The notes: generated by a model not told the origin, from the letters alone. A stretch of 64,000 nt of DNA from Acidaminobacter sp964416305 (GCA_964416305.1 CAYQDM010000001.1:62001-126000), one strand, 5' to 3'. Shown: positions 48,913 to 57,617, counted from the first letter of the stretch. Made by a program: numbers and translations.

Positions 48913-50355
48913 TTACAGCACCTGTGATTTCATTAACCCCGGCTTGCTCCCGGACATTTCATGGTACATGGCTTCGATCTCATTAAAGATGATCCCGAGC
49001 CCGGCCTCAATTTCCTTTTCATCTATAGCGGCTATGCTGAGTCTGAAGGATGAACTCTTCAGCTGCAGATGATAAAAAGTACTCCCGGATAAAATCGCCA
49101 CACCTTTCTTGTTCAGCCGCCACATCAATTCATCCGCATTGAGGGCCGCATCCATAGTGATCCAGTAATTATACCCGCCCTGAGGCAGATGATAGTGGAT
49201 CCAAGGCACTTCATGGGACTTCAGAAAATGCGCGGTCACCGCATGGCGCTTGTCGTAGATGCGCTTCATGAGCACGATCTGCCGGTCCCAGAGACCCTTT
49301 CGAATATACAGATCGAAAGCGCGCTGCAATAATCCAGAAGTAGAAATATCAGTGGCGTGCTTTGCCAGTGCAATCTCATCCTGAAGTGCTTCCGGAACCA
49401 CCATGTAGCCCAGTCGCAGCCCCGGCATCAGCACCTTGGAAAAGCTTTTGACGTAAATTATTCTATCATAGGGATCATAGGCACTCAGTGGCGACACCAG
49501 AGCTTCACCGGTATTTAAATCCGCGGCATAGTCGTCTTCAAGAATCCACGCCCCGCAGGATTTGGCGATCTCGATCAACCCACGCTTTTTCTCGTCACTG
49601 TAGCAATACCCTGTTGGATTTTGAAAATTAGGCATGACATAAATGAGTTTGGGCTTCAACTTTTTGGCCTGTTGACTTAAGGCCTCCAGATCGATGCCGT
49701 CCTCCAGGATGGGAATTTCCACTATCAGTGCGCCTTTGAGCTTGAAACTCGCAAGCGCGCCGGTGTAAGTCGGCGCCTCGACAAAAACATAGTCGCCATA
49801 ATCCAGGACGGATTTTGCCACCAGATCGATCCCCTGCTGGGCACCGGAAATGATTTGAATCTGGTCCGGGTCCAGCGCTACCTTGGAGCCGCCAAACATA
49901 GCAGACAGAGACTGCCTAAACGGAAAAAAGCCCTGGCTTTCATGATAGCCAAAGGCATAGCCTTTATCCCGTTCCAGCACTTCGTCAATGACGATTTTAA
50001 AATCCTTGACCGGAAAAAGATCTGCTGTAGGTGATGAAACTGAAAAATCATAGGGTACTCTACGATGACGTTCCTCCATATCCCTTTCATTTTCTAGTTC
50101 ATCTTCAACCGGCGCGACATAAGTGCCGCTCCCTATTTTTTTATAGACCAGCGCATCTTCCTCAAGCAGCTTATAAGCGTTGACAACGGTGACATTGTTG
50201 ACGCCCAGGATCACTGCCAGCTTTCGGATGGGCGGCAGCTTTTCATGAGGCTTGATGGAATTATTGAAGATCAGGGTTCTCAAATGCTTATACACCTGAA
50301 TGTACAAGTGCTCCTGATCCTGCTTATCAATGGATATTCCATAATAAGGCTGCAT
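48913..50355 (-). CDS. MocR-family GntR/aminotransferase-like regulator
   Basis: 480 residues. A GntR winged-helix (PIRKLAVILGVNNVTVVNAYKLLEEDA split, residues 43-75) is fused to a fold-type I aminotransferase domain that binds PLP; the lysine lies in VKSFSKVLMPGLRLGYMV. The family includes PdxR and GabR; no pdxST or gab genes are nearby, so targets are unknown. ATG at 50355 follows AGGGGGT. A palindrome GATGCGATTGCATC just upstream may be its operator. Preceded by the 6S-like RNA. Confidence 0.9.
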   Translation of the reverse strand: MQPYYGISIDKQDQEHLYIQVYKHLRTLIFNNSIKPHEKLPPIRKLAVILGVNNVTVVNAYKLLEEDALVYKKIGSGTYVAPVEDELENERDMEERHRRVPYDFSVSSPTADLFPVKDFKIVIDEVLERDKGYAFGYHESQGFFPFRQSLSAMFGGSKVALDPDQIQIISGAQQGIDLVAKSVLDYGDYVFVEAPTYTGALASFKLKGALIVEIPILEDGIDLEALSQQAKKLKPKLIYVMPNFQNPTGYCYSDEKKRGLIEIAKSCGAWILEDDYAADLNTGEALVSPLSAYDPYDRIIYVKSFSKVLMPGLRLGYMVVPEALQDEIALAKHATDISTSGLLQRAFDLYIRKGLWDRQIVLMKRIYDKRHAVTAHFLKSHEVPWIHYHLPQGGYNYWITMDAALNADELMWRLNKKGVAILSGSTFYHLQLKSSSFRLSIAAIDEKEIEAGLGIIFNEIEAMYHEMSGSKPGLMKSQVL

Positions 50356-50397
50356 GCGCTACCCCCTTGATGCAATCGCATCTGTCTTTGTATCCGC

Positions 50398-50427
50398 AAA
50401 AAAAATCTTCATTCAAAAAATGAAGAT
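50398..50427 (-). terminator. Terminator of the 6S-like RNA
   Basis: ATCTTCATT-TTTTG-AATGAAGAT, a perfect 9-bp stem, followed by seven T on the minus strand. Confidence 0.92.
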
Positions 50428-50600
50428 GTCTCCAGAGTGCCGTCGAGGATAAATTCAGCACCACACTCCACCTAAGTGGGTGTACTGTTTCCGAGTTTTG
50501 ACGTCCGGTCTGGCCGGCCTGTCATAGCCCAGAAAACTCGTGCTCCCTATAATATGCCAGTGGTTGAATTTAATCCGTATAACGCACACCCCAGAGTACT
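50398..50600 (-). ncRNA. ssrS: Probable 6S RNA
   Basis: A gene-free stretch of about 200 bp has its own strong promoter and its own intrinsic terminator. Folding by hand gives a closing stem (CTCTGGGGTG, 50596-50587, with CACTCTGGAG, 50439-50430), a second long stem (50576-50560 with 50464-50447), a large central bubble, a small hairpin on the 3' side of the bubble (50483-50465), and an apical stem CGAGTTTT/AAAACTCG (50540-50533 with 50499-50492). This is the 6S layout, and the ends resemble the CUCUG...GUG and CGGCA...GGAG ends of known 6S RNAs. 6S RNA binds sigma-A polymerase. Confidence 0.7.
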
Positions 50601-50606
50601 GATTAC

Positions 50607-50635
50607 ATTATAATACAAGTTGACAATAATATCAA
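50607..50635 (-). promoter_or_regulatory. Promoter of the 6S-like RNA
   Basis: TTGATA (50635-50630), 17 bp, TATAAT (50612-50607) on the minus strand, overlapping the rluA stop. One of the best promoter matches in the window. Confidence 0.9.
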
Positions 50636-51567
50636 ATCTTGAATGCATCCGAGAGGGCGTCCGAATCGCGAAGCTGAGTCAGCAGCCGCTCGAAGTCTTC
50701 CGGAAGCGGTGCTTCAAATGAGCGGTATTCGCCCGTTCGCGGCAGCCTGAAACAGAGTTTGAAGGCGTGGAGCGCTTGTCGGCCGATCAGGTCCGACCCC
50801 TCGTGATACAGCGTGTCCCCCACCAACGGGTGACCCAGGTGGCTGAAATGCACTCGGATTTGGTGCGTCCTGCCTGTTTCAAGACGCACTTCCACCAGTG
50901 TCGCGTTCTCAAATCGCTCCCTGACCCAGAAATGGGTGGTGGACGGCTGACCATCAGCCATTACCGAACGCTCGACCTGGTCTTCATCCGGCCTGCCAAT
51001 AGGCGCATCAATGGTGCCCTCCTCGGCTTCGACTCGACCGTGGACCAGCGCCAGATAGCGCTTTTCTACCTCGTCGCGTTTCATTTGCTCTGTCACCACA
51101 TGCTGAGCGTAGGGGTTCTTGGCAATCAGCAGAAGCCCCGAAGTGTCCCGGTCGAGGCGGTTGATAAATCTGATTTTAGGGTTAATGCCATTTTTCTTGA
51201 AGTGCATGGCAAGACCGTTGCCGATAGTCCCGGAAGGGTAACTCCTGGTCGGATGCACCACGACAAACGGCTGCTTATTGATGAGGACCAGATCCTCATT
51301 TTCAAACACCACAGCAACGGGAATCGCCTCAGGCTCGAAATAGTTTTCCTCAACCTCCAACAAATAGGTGATCAGATCTCCGGTCCTGACAAACCCATTG
51401 ACCGACACAGGACGCCCATTCAGAAGCACATCCTTACGATTCTTGCCGTTTCTCACCTGCCGGACGGACAAATCCATCCATTTTACCATCACATCAATAA
51501 CCTTCATTCCGGATTGGGCTTCCTCGATCCGGAAGTCCAGCCTGTCATGTCCCAGCTGTTCAAACAT
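50632..51567 (-). CDS. RluA-family pseudouridine synthase
   Basis: 311 residues. An S4-like N-terminal RNA-binding domain (RQVRNGKNRKDVLLNGRPVS split) precedes the catalytic domain with the family motif INRLDRDTSGLLLIAKN, whose second aspartate is the nucleophile, and RLETGRTHQIRVHF. It converts uridines of 23S rRNA or tRNA to pseudouridine; the exact site cannot be told. 32 bp separate it from the preceding hypothetical gene, so the two form one operon. Confidence 0.93.
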   Translation of the reverse strand: MFEQLGHDRLDFRIEEAQSGMKVIDVMVKWMDLSVRQVRNGKNRKDVLLNGRPVSVNGFVRTGDLITYLLEVEENYFEPEAIPVAVVFENEDLVLINKQPFVVVHPTRSYPSGTIGNGLAMHFKKNGINPKIRFINRLDRDTSGLLLIAKNPYAQHVVTEQMKRDEVEKRYLALVHGRVEAEEGTIDAPIGRPDEDQVERSVMADGQPSTTHFWVRERFENATLVEVRLETGRTHQIRVHFSHLGHPLVGDTLYHEGSDLIGRQALHAFKLCFRLPRTGEYRSFEAPLPEDFERLLTQLRDSDALSDAFKI

Positions 51568-51599
51568 GTTTCTGACGCCGCCTTCCCAAATTCTTCAAC

Positions 51600-52184
51600 T
51601 CAAATGCCGAAAGCGAGGACCATAAAGGCATTCGTCTTCGATTCCTGGACGACAATGTAGCGCCCAAATTTTTCATCACAGTATTCATAAAAGGCCATGG
51701 TGACCTCGAGCGTGTCTCCAAAGTCAAGGACGCTGACCTGGACGCGCTTCCAGCCGGACGTCTCCAGATAAGCCACCGATTCTGGCTTGAGGAGTTCTGC
51801 CGGTACGGATCCAAAAATGTTGCCGTGAAGGGTCAGGTATTCCGTCCAGAACGCATTGTGGGCCTCCTCAGCGCCCGCCTCAGCCAGCTGCCTGGCTCGG
51901 GTTTCCACGAAGTGATCCAGATAGTCGCCGTCATAGACATTTTCTACTGTCACGGGTTTCACTAAAAATGAGACTTCATTGATGAGTTCGTGCTTATATT
52001 TTAATCTCAAAGCTTCATCACGACGCTTGGCGTAATCGATTTCATCCTGAACAGACTGCTCAATATCATCGCAAATCAAGCGAATTCTTTTAATGGCTTC
52101 CACGACATTCTCAGCCTCGCCGCGGGTCAGTGCCCGGTCCAGGTCAATGAGCATATTGCTGAGTTGATTCGTCTTCAGGTGCAT
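51600..52184 (-). CDS. Hypothetical protein upstream of rluA
   Basis: 194 residues, no family recognised. The first 70 residues are helical and charged (NVVEAIKRIRLICDDIEQSVQDE), possibly a short coiled coil. The rest has beta text such as VQVSVLDFGDTLEVTMAFYEY and ends KTNAFMVLAFGI. No membrane segment, signal or cysteine cluster. ATG at 52184 follows GGAGGTGA. It is the first gene behind a good promoter and followed by rluA. Confidence 0.75.
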   Translation of the reverse strand: MHLKTNQLSNMLIDLDRALTRGEAENVVEAIKRIRLICDDIEQSVQDEIDYAKRRDEALRLKYKHELINEVSFLVKPVTVENVYDGDYLDHFVETRARQLAEAGAEEAHNAFWTEYLTLHGNIFGSVPAELLKPESVAYLETSGWKRVQVSVLDFGDTLEVTMAFYEYCDEKFGRYIVVQESKTNAFMVLAFGI

Positions 52185-52217
52185 TTTGTGTCACCTCCGT
52201 GTACTTTTAACCTTTTC

Positions 52218-52245
52218 ATTATATCAAAAAAGCGCCGGACTGCAA
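52218..52245 (-). promoter_or_regulatory. Promoter of the hypothetical-rluA operon
   Basis: TTGCAG (52245-52240), 16 bp, TATAAT (52223-52218) on the minus strand, about 25 bp ahead of the ribosome site. Confidence 0.75.
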
Positions 52246-52334
52246 CGTAAAGGCGACAAATGGAAGAAGCGGCTGTCTGCAGATGGCGCCTATCAACCCG
52301 CGCTTCCCCAACTTCCTTACATTTTCCACAAAAT

Positions 52335-52385
52335 AAAAGGAAGACGAACCGGCCGCAGCCTGCTGCGTCCTTTCCTCTTCCTTTA
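52335..52385 (-). terminator. Terminator of fabI
   Basis: AAAGGAAGA pairs with TCTTCCTTT around an inner CGCAGC/GCTGCG stem, followed by TATTTTG on the minus strand. Confidence 0.75.
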
Positions 52386-52408
52386 ATAAATTAGATCATG
52401 GTGTTAAA

Positions 52409-53182
52409 TTAATACCCAAGAATGGAATAGCCGCAGTCCACGTGAAGAACTTCGCCCGTCACGCCGCTGCCCAAGCTGCTCAGTAGAAAGACCGCTGCGC
52501 CGCCAATTTCTTCCGTCGTCACCATTCTTCTCATTGGCGCACGATCGACAAAATTTGAAGACAGATTGCTGAAGCCGCTGATCCCTTTTGCCGCCAGAGT
52601 TTTGACCGGACCTGCCGAGATCGCATTGATTCGGAAGCCTAAAGGTCCAAGATCATGAGCGAGATAGCGAACACTCATTTCCAGCGCTGCCTTCGCAACA
52701 CCCATGACATTGTAGTTCTTGACGACGCGCTCGCCGCCGAGGTAGCTCAGCGTCACTATGGATCCGCCTTCTTCCAGTAAAGGAAGCGCATGCTTAGTCA
52801 CAGCAACCAGCGAAAACGCACTGATATCCTGCGCCATGCTGTAGCCCGCTCTCGAGGTATTGAAATAATCTCCGTCCAGTTCATTCTTATCCGCATGTGC
52901 GATGCTATGTACCACACCAAAAATCTTGCCTTCTTTAGCGGCGATTTCACCGAATGCCTGTTCAATGCTGTTATCTTGTGTCACGTCGCACTCGATCATG
53001 CGAACACCGGTGATGCCCTCTTCTTCAACAAGCTTTTCAAGCCCTCTGAGGCTCTTTTCCCCGTAATAAGTAAAAATGAGCTGCGCACCTGACTCGATCA
53101 GCTTTCTGCTGATGCCCCACGCAATGCTCCATTTATTAGCCACACCCATTACCAGAATCTTTTTCTGATTCAACAAGCTCAT
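52409..53182 (-). CDS. fabI: Enoyl-ACP reductase FabI
   Basis: 257 residues, SDR fold. The NADH-binding loop is LVMGVANKWSIAWGISRKL, and the catalytic Tyr/Lys pair lies in the Y-x6-K window of NYNVMGVAKAALEMSV; INAISAGPVKTLAAKGI follows. It performs the last reduction of fatty-acid elongation and is the triclosan target. No other fab genes are near. The ATG at 53182 (MSLLNQ) follows GGAGG; an ATG four codons earlier overlaps the ribosome site. Confidence 0.95.
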   Translation of the reverse strand: MSLLNQKKILVMGVANKWSIAWGISRKLIESGAQLIFTYYGEKSLRGLEKLVEEEGITGVRMIECDVTQDNSIEQAFGEIAAKEGKIFGVVHSIAHADKNELDGDYFNTSRAGYSMAQDISAFSLVAVTKHALPLLEEGGSIVTLSYLGGERVVKNYNVMGVAKAALEMSVRYLAHDLGPLGFRINAISAGPVKTLAAKGISGFSNLSSNFVDRAPMRRMVTTEEIGGAAVFLLSSLGSGVTGEVLHVDCGYSILGY

Positions 53183-53233
53183 GGTAACCTCCATTTATAA
53201 TTAGTTATTAGTATCTGATCACAATCTTTAATC

Positions 53234-53262
53234 ATTATAAAGGATTCGTGGTCTAAAAGCAA
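53234..53262 (-). promoter_or_regulatory. Promoter of fabI
   Basis: TTGCTT (53262-53257), 17 bp, TATAAT (53239-53234) on the minus strand. The leader holds GATACTAATAACTAAT, loosely like a FapR half-site. Confidence 0.75.
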
Positions 53263-53410
53263 GTGCTGTTATCCCTTTGACAATCTCTGCCCTCGCTGTC
53301 GTCTTACCCTGCGTCCCATTCCGACTGTCCGCTTATTGATTGGCTTTAGAGATATTGTGAGCTGTTTCTTCGAAATGGGTATTAGTTGTAATGATTCGGA
53401 GGTGATCTCG

Positions 53411-54478
53411 GTGAACTCAATTATATTGTCAAAGCTAAGCCTGATTGCGCTGGGGCTTTTCTTCCTGTTTCTCTTCTATACCCAGCTGATTCCGCTGCTG
53501 TTTGTGCTTCTCCCATTTTGGCTCGGGTATCTTCTGTCACGGCCATTGTGCAGAATAGTAGAACGCATCAAGTCCGGCATCCGTCTGCCGGATTCCCTGA
53601 TCACCCTGACGCTGATGGCGCTTTTAATAGGCTTGGGTGGATTTCTTGTTTTCAGGCTTGGCATTGTTATTGTGCTCTCAGTAAAAGAAATGCTGCCGAT
53701 GGTTCCGGGATGGATCGAAAGTCTCTCAAGCTACAACGAGCGTGTCCTCAATGTCATAGAAAAAGTATTTCTCAACCTTCCTGATGAGTCTACCGGATTT
53801 CTGACCACCGCCTGGTCCGGCTTCATGGGTTCTCTCGCCACATTGCTCTCAGAGGCAGCCAAGTCCTCGTTCACCATGCTCAAGTCATTGCCGCGTCTTG
53901 TCGTCTCAATTCTCGTCATTTTAATCTCCACCTACTTTTTCACTGTCGACAGAAAACGCATTGAAAAGTTGTTCAGACCGTGGATACAAACGTATATCAG
54001 TGACAATCCGTACATTCAGACCTTTAAGCAGGACGTTTTGAAAGTTGTCATAGGGTATTTCAAGGCGCAGCTGACCTTGATGACCATTACTTTTGCCGTC
54101 TCCCTGGCAGGCTTATTGATTCTTGGCATTCCTAATGCGTTTCCAATCGCCATCGGCATAGGCCTTGTGGATGTGGTGCCGGCGCTGGGTCCTGCAGCGG
54201 TTTACGTCCCTTGGGCCCTCTCGAAGCTGATCTTGTCTGACGTCCCTACCGCTGTCAAACTTTTGATTCTCTATGCCATTGTCACCGTCACCAGGCAAAT
54301 GCTGGAGCCCAAAATTGTGGGGCACCACATAGGCATTCATCCATTAATTACACTGTTTTCGCTTTATCTAGGCATCCGCTTTCTCGGATTTTCTGGTTTA
54401 ATCCTCGGCCCACTCACAGCCATTACGTTGGTCGCATATTACAAAAAGTTCTCAAAAGGTCAATTTCACGAACATTAA
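53411..54478 (+). CDS. YtvI/AI-2E-type permease
   Basis: 355 residues, about eight membrane helices, in the AI-2E transporter (PurR-like permease, UPF0118) family; YtvI is the sporulation-associated member. Visible are LLFVLLPFWLGYLLSRP, the DVVPALGPAAVYVPWAL segment and PKIVGHHIGIHPLITLFSLYLG split at the end, both strongly conserved. Substrate uncertain, possibly a cation or signal. GTG at 53411 with CGGAGGTGA is preferred; an ATG at 53336 would add a 25-residue, poorly supported tail. Divergent from fabI. Confidence 0.88.
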   Translation: MNSIILSKLSLIALGLFFLFLFYTQLIPLLFVLLPFWLGYLLSRPLCRIVERIKSGIRLPDSLITLTLMALLIGLGGFLVFRLGIVIVLSVKEMLPMVPGWIESLSSYNERVLNVIEKVFLNLPDESTGFLTTAWSGFMGSLATLLSEAAKSSFTMLKSLPRLVVSILVILISTYFFTVDRKRIEKLFRPWIQTYISDNPYIQTFKQDVLKVVIGYFKAQLTLMTITFAVSLAGLLILGIPNAFPIAIGIGLVDVVPALGPAAVYVPWALSKLILSDVPTAVKLLILYAIVTVTRQMLEPKIVGHHIGIHPLITLFSLYLGIRFLGFSGLILGPLTAITLVAYYKKFSKGQFHEH

Positions 54479-54563
54479 ATCAATATAATTGTTTATCATG
54501 CGTACTAAACTGGTTGTTTTATGATTTTTTTTTGTTTTCATTGGTATTTTTATCGAAATTTCC

Positions 54564-54592
54564 TTTACTTCTTTCTTTTATCTCTCTATAAT
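54564..54592 (+). promoter_or_regulatory. Promoter of the glutamine synthetase gene
   Basis: TTTACT (54564-54569), 17 bp, TATAAT (54587-54592), about 40 bp ahead of the start. Confidence 0.75.
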
Positions 54593-54631
54593 AATTCGTG
54601 AAAGAGCATAAACTATGTCCGGAGGTGTAAC

Positions 54632-56542
54632 GTGAACGATCTTCTTTATTTTATTCCCGCTGATCAACACGACGAAGAATCTATTAAACAAATGCTGGCT
54701 GATCATCCCCAGATAAAGTTTGTTTCCCTGACCGCAGTGGATCTGGGCAACAATAGCACGGATGAAAAGATCCCAGTTCAAATTTTTCTCGAAGACATTG
54801 ATGGTTTTCTTTACCAGGGTGTTCAAACAGACGGTTCAAGCGTTTATTTGCCTAAAATCGCTCAGATCAACAACGCCAAAGTTGACCTTATTCCGGATCG
54901 ACATGTAAAGTGGATGGTGGATTACAACTTGGCCCACCGTGATGTGGCTACCGGACGACCGGTTGGCACGCTGGTCATCCCCGCGTTCCTCTACCACGAC
55001 GGCAAACCGGTCTGCTCCAGAGCAGTCCTTAAAAAGTCGACGGATTACTTCAAATCCACCCTGAAGGCATGGCTTGCAGAGAGCGACTATGCACGGGAGT
55101 TCCTTGGCATGACGAAAGATGAAGTCGTCGAGGAAGTTTACATGACTATGGCAACAGAAGTGGAATTTTGGGTTAAAACACCTGATCATAGAACAGACAC
55201 CGAGAAACTGACTGCTTCTCAAACTCTGAAAGAGCAGTACTGGAAGCGCACAGTCGGTCCGGTCAGAACCGCTATGGAGCAATCGCTGATCAACCTGGAC
55301 AACTATGGCTATCACGCAGAAATGGGACACAAGGAAGTCGGCGGCGTTCCTTCCAAGCTCGCCGGCATGAGCCAGTTTACACACATCATGGAGCAGCTCG
55401 AAATCGACTGGAAATATGATGAAGCGCTTCAATCCGCGGACCACGAGCTCTTTGCCCGTGAAATCATCAGAGAGACTTTTGTCAGACACGGGCTCAAAGT
55501 TACCTTCCGCGCCAAGCCTATTGAAGGCGTCGCAGGGAACGGCGAGCACCACCACGTCGGCATAGCGGTCAAGCTCAGCTCTGGAAGAAAATTGAATTTG
55601 TTCTCGCCTAAAAACATGAAAGACTCTTATCTGAATCCTTTCGGTTGGGGCGCACTCATGGGCATCCTGAAGCATTATGAAGTGATCAATCCATTTGTCA
55701 CCTCTTCCAATGACGCTTTCAATCGTTTGAAGCCAGGATTCGAAGCACCGGTTTGTACCGTCGCCTGTATTGGACATACTGTTGAAGTTCCGGCTCGAAA
55801 CCGTACCGTCCTGATCGGTCTCATCAGAGATATGGAAAATCCTTTCGCAACGCGCTTTGAGCTGCGCTCGCCAAATCCAACATCCAACACCTACCTCACC
55901 ACAGCGGCTGTTTATCAGGCAATGCTGGACGGCATCGCTTACGTACTGGACAAAAAGCCTACAGAGGCAGAGCTGGAAAAGGAATTGTCCAAGTCCTACG
56001 GCGAGGACTCTGATTACCTCGAGAGATTCAGAGCTTACCGCAGTGAGGAAGACGTCTTTGAGCACTTCACCAGCGAAGAGCGCAATCAGTTATTCGGCGT
56101 TCCGCCTCGCACAGTTTGGGAAAACCTCAAGGCTTTTGATCTATACAAGGACAAAGTCAGTGTTTTAACACGAGGCGAAGTCTTCCCGGAAAAAGTAATT
56201 GAATCTTATCAGGCGACCATATTGAGCCAGTGGGTCTCCGAACTCACGAACCGCGTGATCCCGACCAACGAAGACCTGATCAGACGTTATGTCAAGCTTC
56301 ACGGACTCGACGACATCACGGACTTGGACATCGTCAACTGGGAAAAAATTCGCGCGCTCCGTTCAGAGCTCATGAAAAACAGCTTGGACAAACAAGCCCT
56401 CTTTACACGAATCAAGAACGCGATCCGCGACGAGCAGTATGAGCTCGCCAGCGAGCTCCAAATTGAAATGATGGTTAAAATGACGACATTGAAAGCCATC
56501 TATACGGAGTATCGTCACAACCTGATTTCAATTGAGAATTAA
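54632..56542 (+). CDS. glnA: Long-form glutamine synthetase
   Basis: 636 residues, longer than the ~440-470 GS-I enzymes and shorter than ~720 GS-III. Catalytic-domain motifs are TEVEFWV, GNGEHHHVGIAV, FNRLKPGFEAP, RNRTVLIGL and TRFELRSPNPTSNTYL, in the correct order. The N-terminal 110 residues are a beta-grasp-like domain, and the C-terminal about 150 residues are an added helical extension (LDKQALFTRIKNAIRDEQYE). It should join ammonia to glutamate with ATP. Start is GTG with GGAGGTG. No regulator gene is adjacent. Confidence 0.9.
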   Translation: MNDLLYFIPADQHDEESIKQMLADHPQIKFVSLTAVDLGNNSTDEKIPVQIFLEDIDGFLYQGVQTDGSSVYLPKIAQINNAKVDLIPDRHVKWMVDYNLAHRDVATGRPVGTLVIPAFLYHDGKPVCSRAVLKKSTDYFKSTLKAWLAESDYAREFLGMTKDEVVEEVYMTMATEVEFWVKTPDHRTDTEKLTASQTLKEQYWKRTVGPVRTAMEQSLINLDNYGYHAEMGHKEVGGVPSKLAGMSQFTHIMEQLEIDWKYDEALQSADHELFAREIIRETFVRHGLKVTFRAKPIEGVAGNGEHHHVGIAVKLSSGRKLNLFSPKNMKDSYLNPFGWGALMGILKHYEVINPFVTSSNDAFNRLKPGFEAPVCTVACIGHTVEVPARNRTVLIGLIRDMENPFATRFELRSPNPTSNTYLTTAAVYQAMLDGIAYVLDKKPTEAELEKELSKSYGEDSDYLERFRAYRSEEDVFEHFTSEERNQLFGVPPRTVWENLKAFDLYKDKVSVLTRGEVFPEKVIESYQATILSQWVSELTNRVIPTNEDLIRRYVKLHGLDDITDLDIVNWEKIRALRSELMKNSLDKQALFTRIKNAIRDEQYELASELQIEMMVKMTTLKAIYTEYRHNLISIEN

Positions 56543-56547
56543 CCAAT

Positions 56548-56599
56548 AAAAAAGGTGCAGCGCTCCAACCGGCAAAGGGTTGGAACACTGCACCTTTTC
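56548..56599. terminator. Bidirectional terminator between glnA and degV
   Basis: AAAAGGTGCAG plus TCCAACC pairs with GGTTGGA plus CTGCACCTTTT, with T-runs on both strands for the convergent genes. Confidence 0.88.
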
Positions 56600-56602
56600 A
56601 AT

Positions 56603-57436
56603 TTAAAACGATACTATAATCCCCTGTCGGTCACAATACAGACTGCTTAGACCGTGGGTCTGAACTATAATCACGTCTTTAAAGCCACAATGCTTCTGAA
56701 TTTCAGTTTTAAGATGCGCTGCTCTCGTAGGATTGTTGACATGTGAAATCGCCAAAATTTTATCCTCCACCGCTTTCGCATTTTCATAGATCATTTCCAG
56801 CAGGCGGTCGAAGGCTTTGTTCGAGCCCCGAGCTTTTTCAAACATCTTGATTTCGCCATCCTCCGCGCCCATGATAGGCTTGATGCTCAGCGCTGTGGCA
56901 AAAGCACCCTTCAGCTTCGAAATCCGGCCGTTCTTGATCAAATTATCCAGGGACTCGGAGACAAAAAAGGTCTTCATGTCGTTGACATAACCCGTTATGG
57001 CATCGACAATCTCATTGAAGTCCTGACCCTTTCCAATGAGCTCATGCAGTTTCATGGAGATCAAGGTTTCGGCAATTGAAGCACTCTTTGAATCCACGAG
57101 GTGAATCTTCTTGTCCGGATGGGTCTCAAGGAACATTTCTTTTGCGATTTGGGCGCTGTTGTAGGTACCGCTCAACTTGGAGGAGATCGTGACCACAAAG
57201 CAGTCCTCCTCGCCTTCAAACGCTTCAATAAAGTCATTCGGTGAAGGACACGCAGAACGCGGCACACCCTTGGCTGCACTCATATCCGTAATAAACTGAA
57301 TGGGATCGAGCGCTGCGTCATCCACATATTCTTTATCATCCAATGTCAGCTTAAATGGAACGATTTCGACCGGGTATTTCTCTTGAAGATCAGGTGACAT
57401 ATCATTAGAGCTGTCCGCAATTATCTTAAACCCCAT
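56603..57436 (-). CDS. DegV family fatty-acid-binding protein
   Basis: 277 residues. N-terminal FKIIADSSNDMSPDLQEKYPVEIVP, then VTISSKLSGTYNSAQIA and VDSKSASIAETL are hallmarks of DegV/FakB. These proteins bind a fatty acid and present it to FakA kinase; no fakA is here. ATG at 57436 follows GAGGTGGG; an upstream start adds six residues. Confidence 0.93.
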   Translation of the reverse strand: MGFKIIADSSNDMSPDLQEKYPVEIVPFKLTLDDKEYVDDAALDPIQFITDMSAAKGVPRSACPSPNDFIEAFEGEEDCFVVTISSKLSGTYNSAQIAKEMFLETHPDKKIHLVDSKSASIAETLISMKLHELIGKGQDFNEIVDAITGYVNDMKTFFVSESLDNLIKNGRISKLKGAFATALSIKPIMGAEDGEIKMFEKARGSNKAFDRLLEMIYENAKAVEDKILAISHVNNPTRAAHLKTEIQKHCGFKDVIIVQTHGLSSLYCDRQGIIVSF

Positions 57437-57466
57437 TTGTCCCACCTCATTCAATGTCTTTTTCTA

Positions 57467-57495
57467 ATTATATGGCATTTGGCGACAATTGACAA
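57467..57495 (-). promoter_or_regulatory. Promoter of degV
   Basis: TTGTCA (57495-57490), 17 bp, TATAAT (57472-57467) on the minus strand. Confidence 0.82.
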
Positions 57496-57569
57496 GTGAA
57501 CGGGTAAGGTCAGGGGCCAAGCGAGAGACTGAGGGCTGGCGCTCGCAGCAAGCGAAGACATACAGACAA

Positions 57570-57602
57570 CGAAAGCCCTGCAGAAACTGCTGCAGGGCTT
57601 TC
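57570..57602 (-). terminator. Hairpin after fchA, possible terminator
   Basis: GAAAGCCCTGCAG-CAGTTT-CTGCAGGGCTTTC is a perfect 13-bp stem. Only three T lie at its base and no T-run follows, so termination may be weak or rho-assisted. Confidence 0.55.
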
Positions 57603-57617
57603 ATAACTTACATTAAA

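Noticed and set aside
54836..56065. A 409-codon open frame on the minus strand opposite glnA
   Set aside because: It is antisense to a clear glutamine synthetase, has no ribosome site and no recognisable family, and mirrors the codon bias of the true gene.
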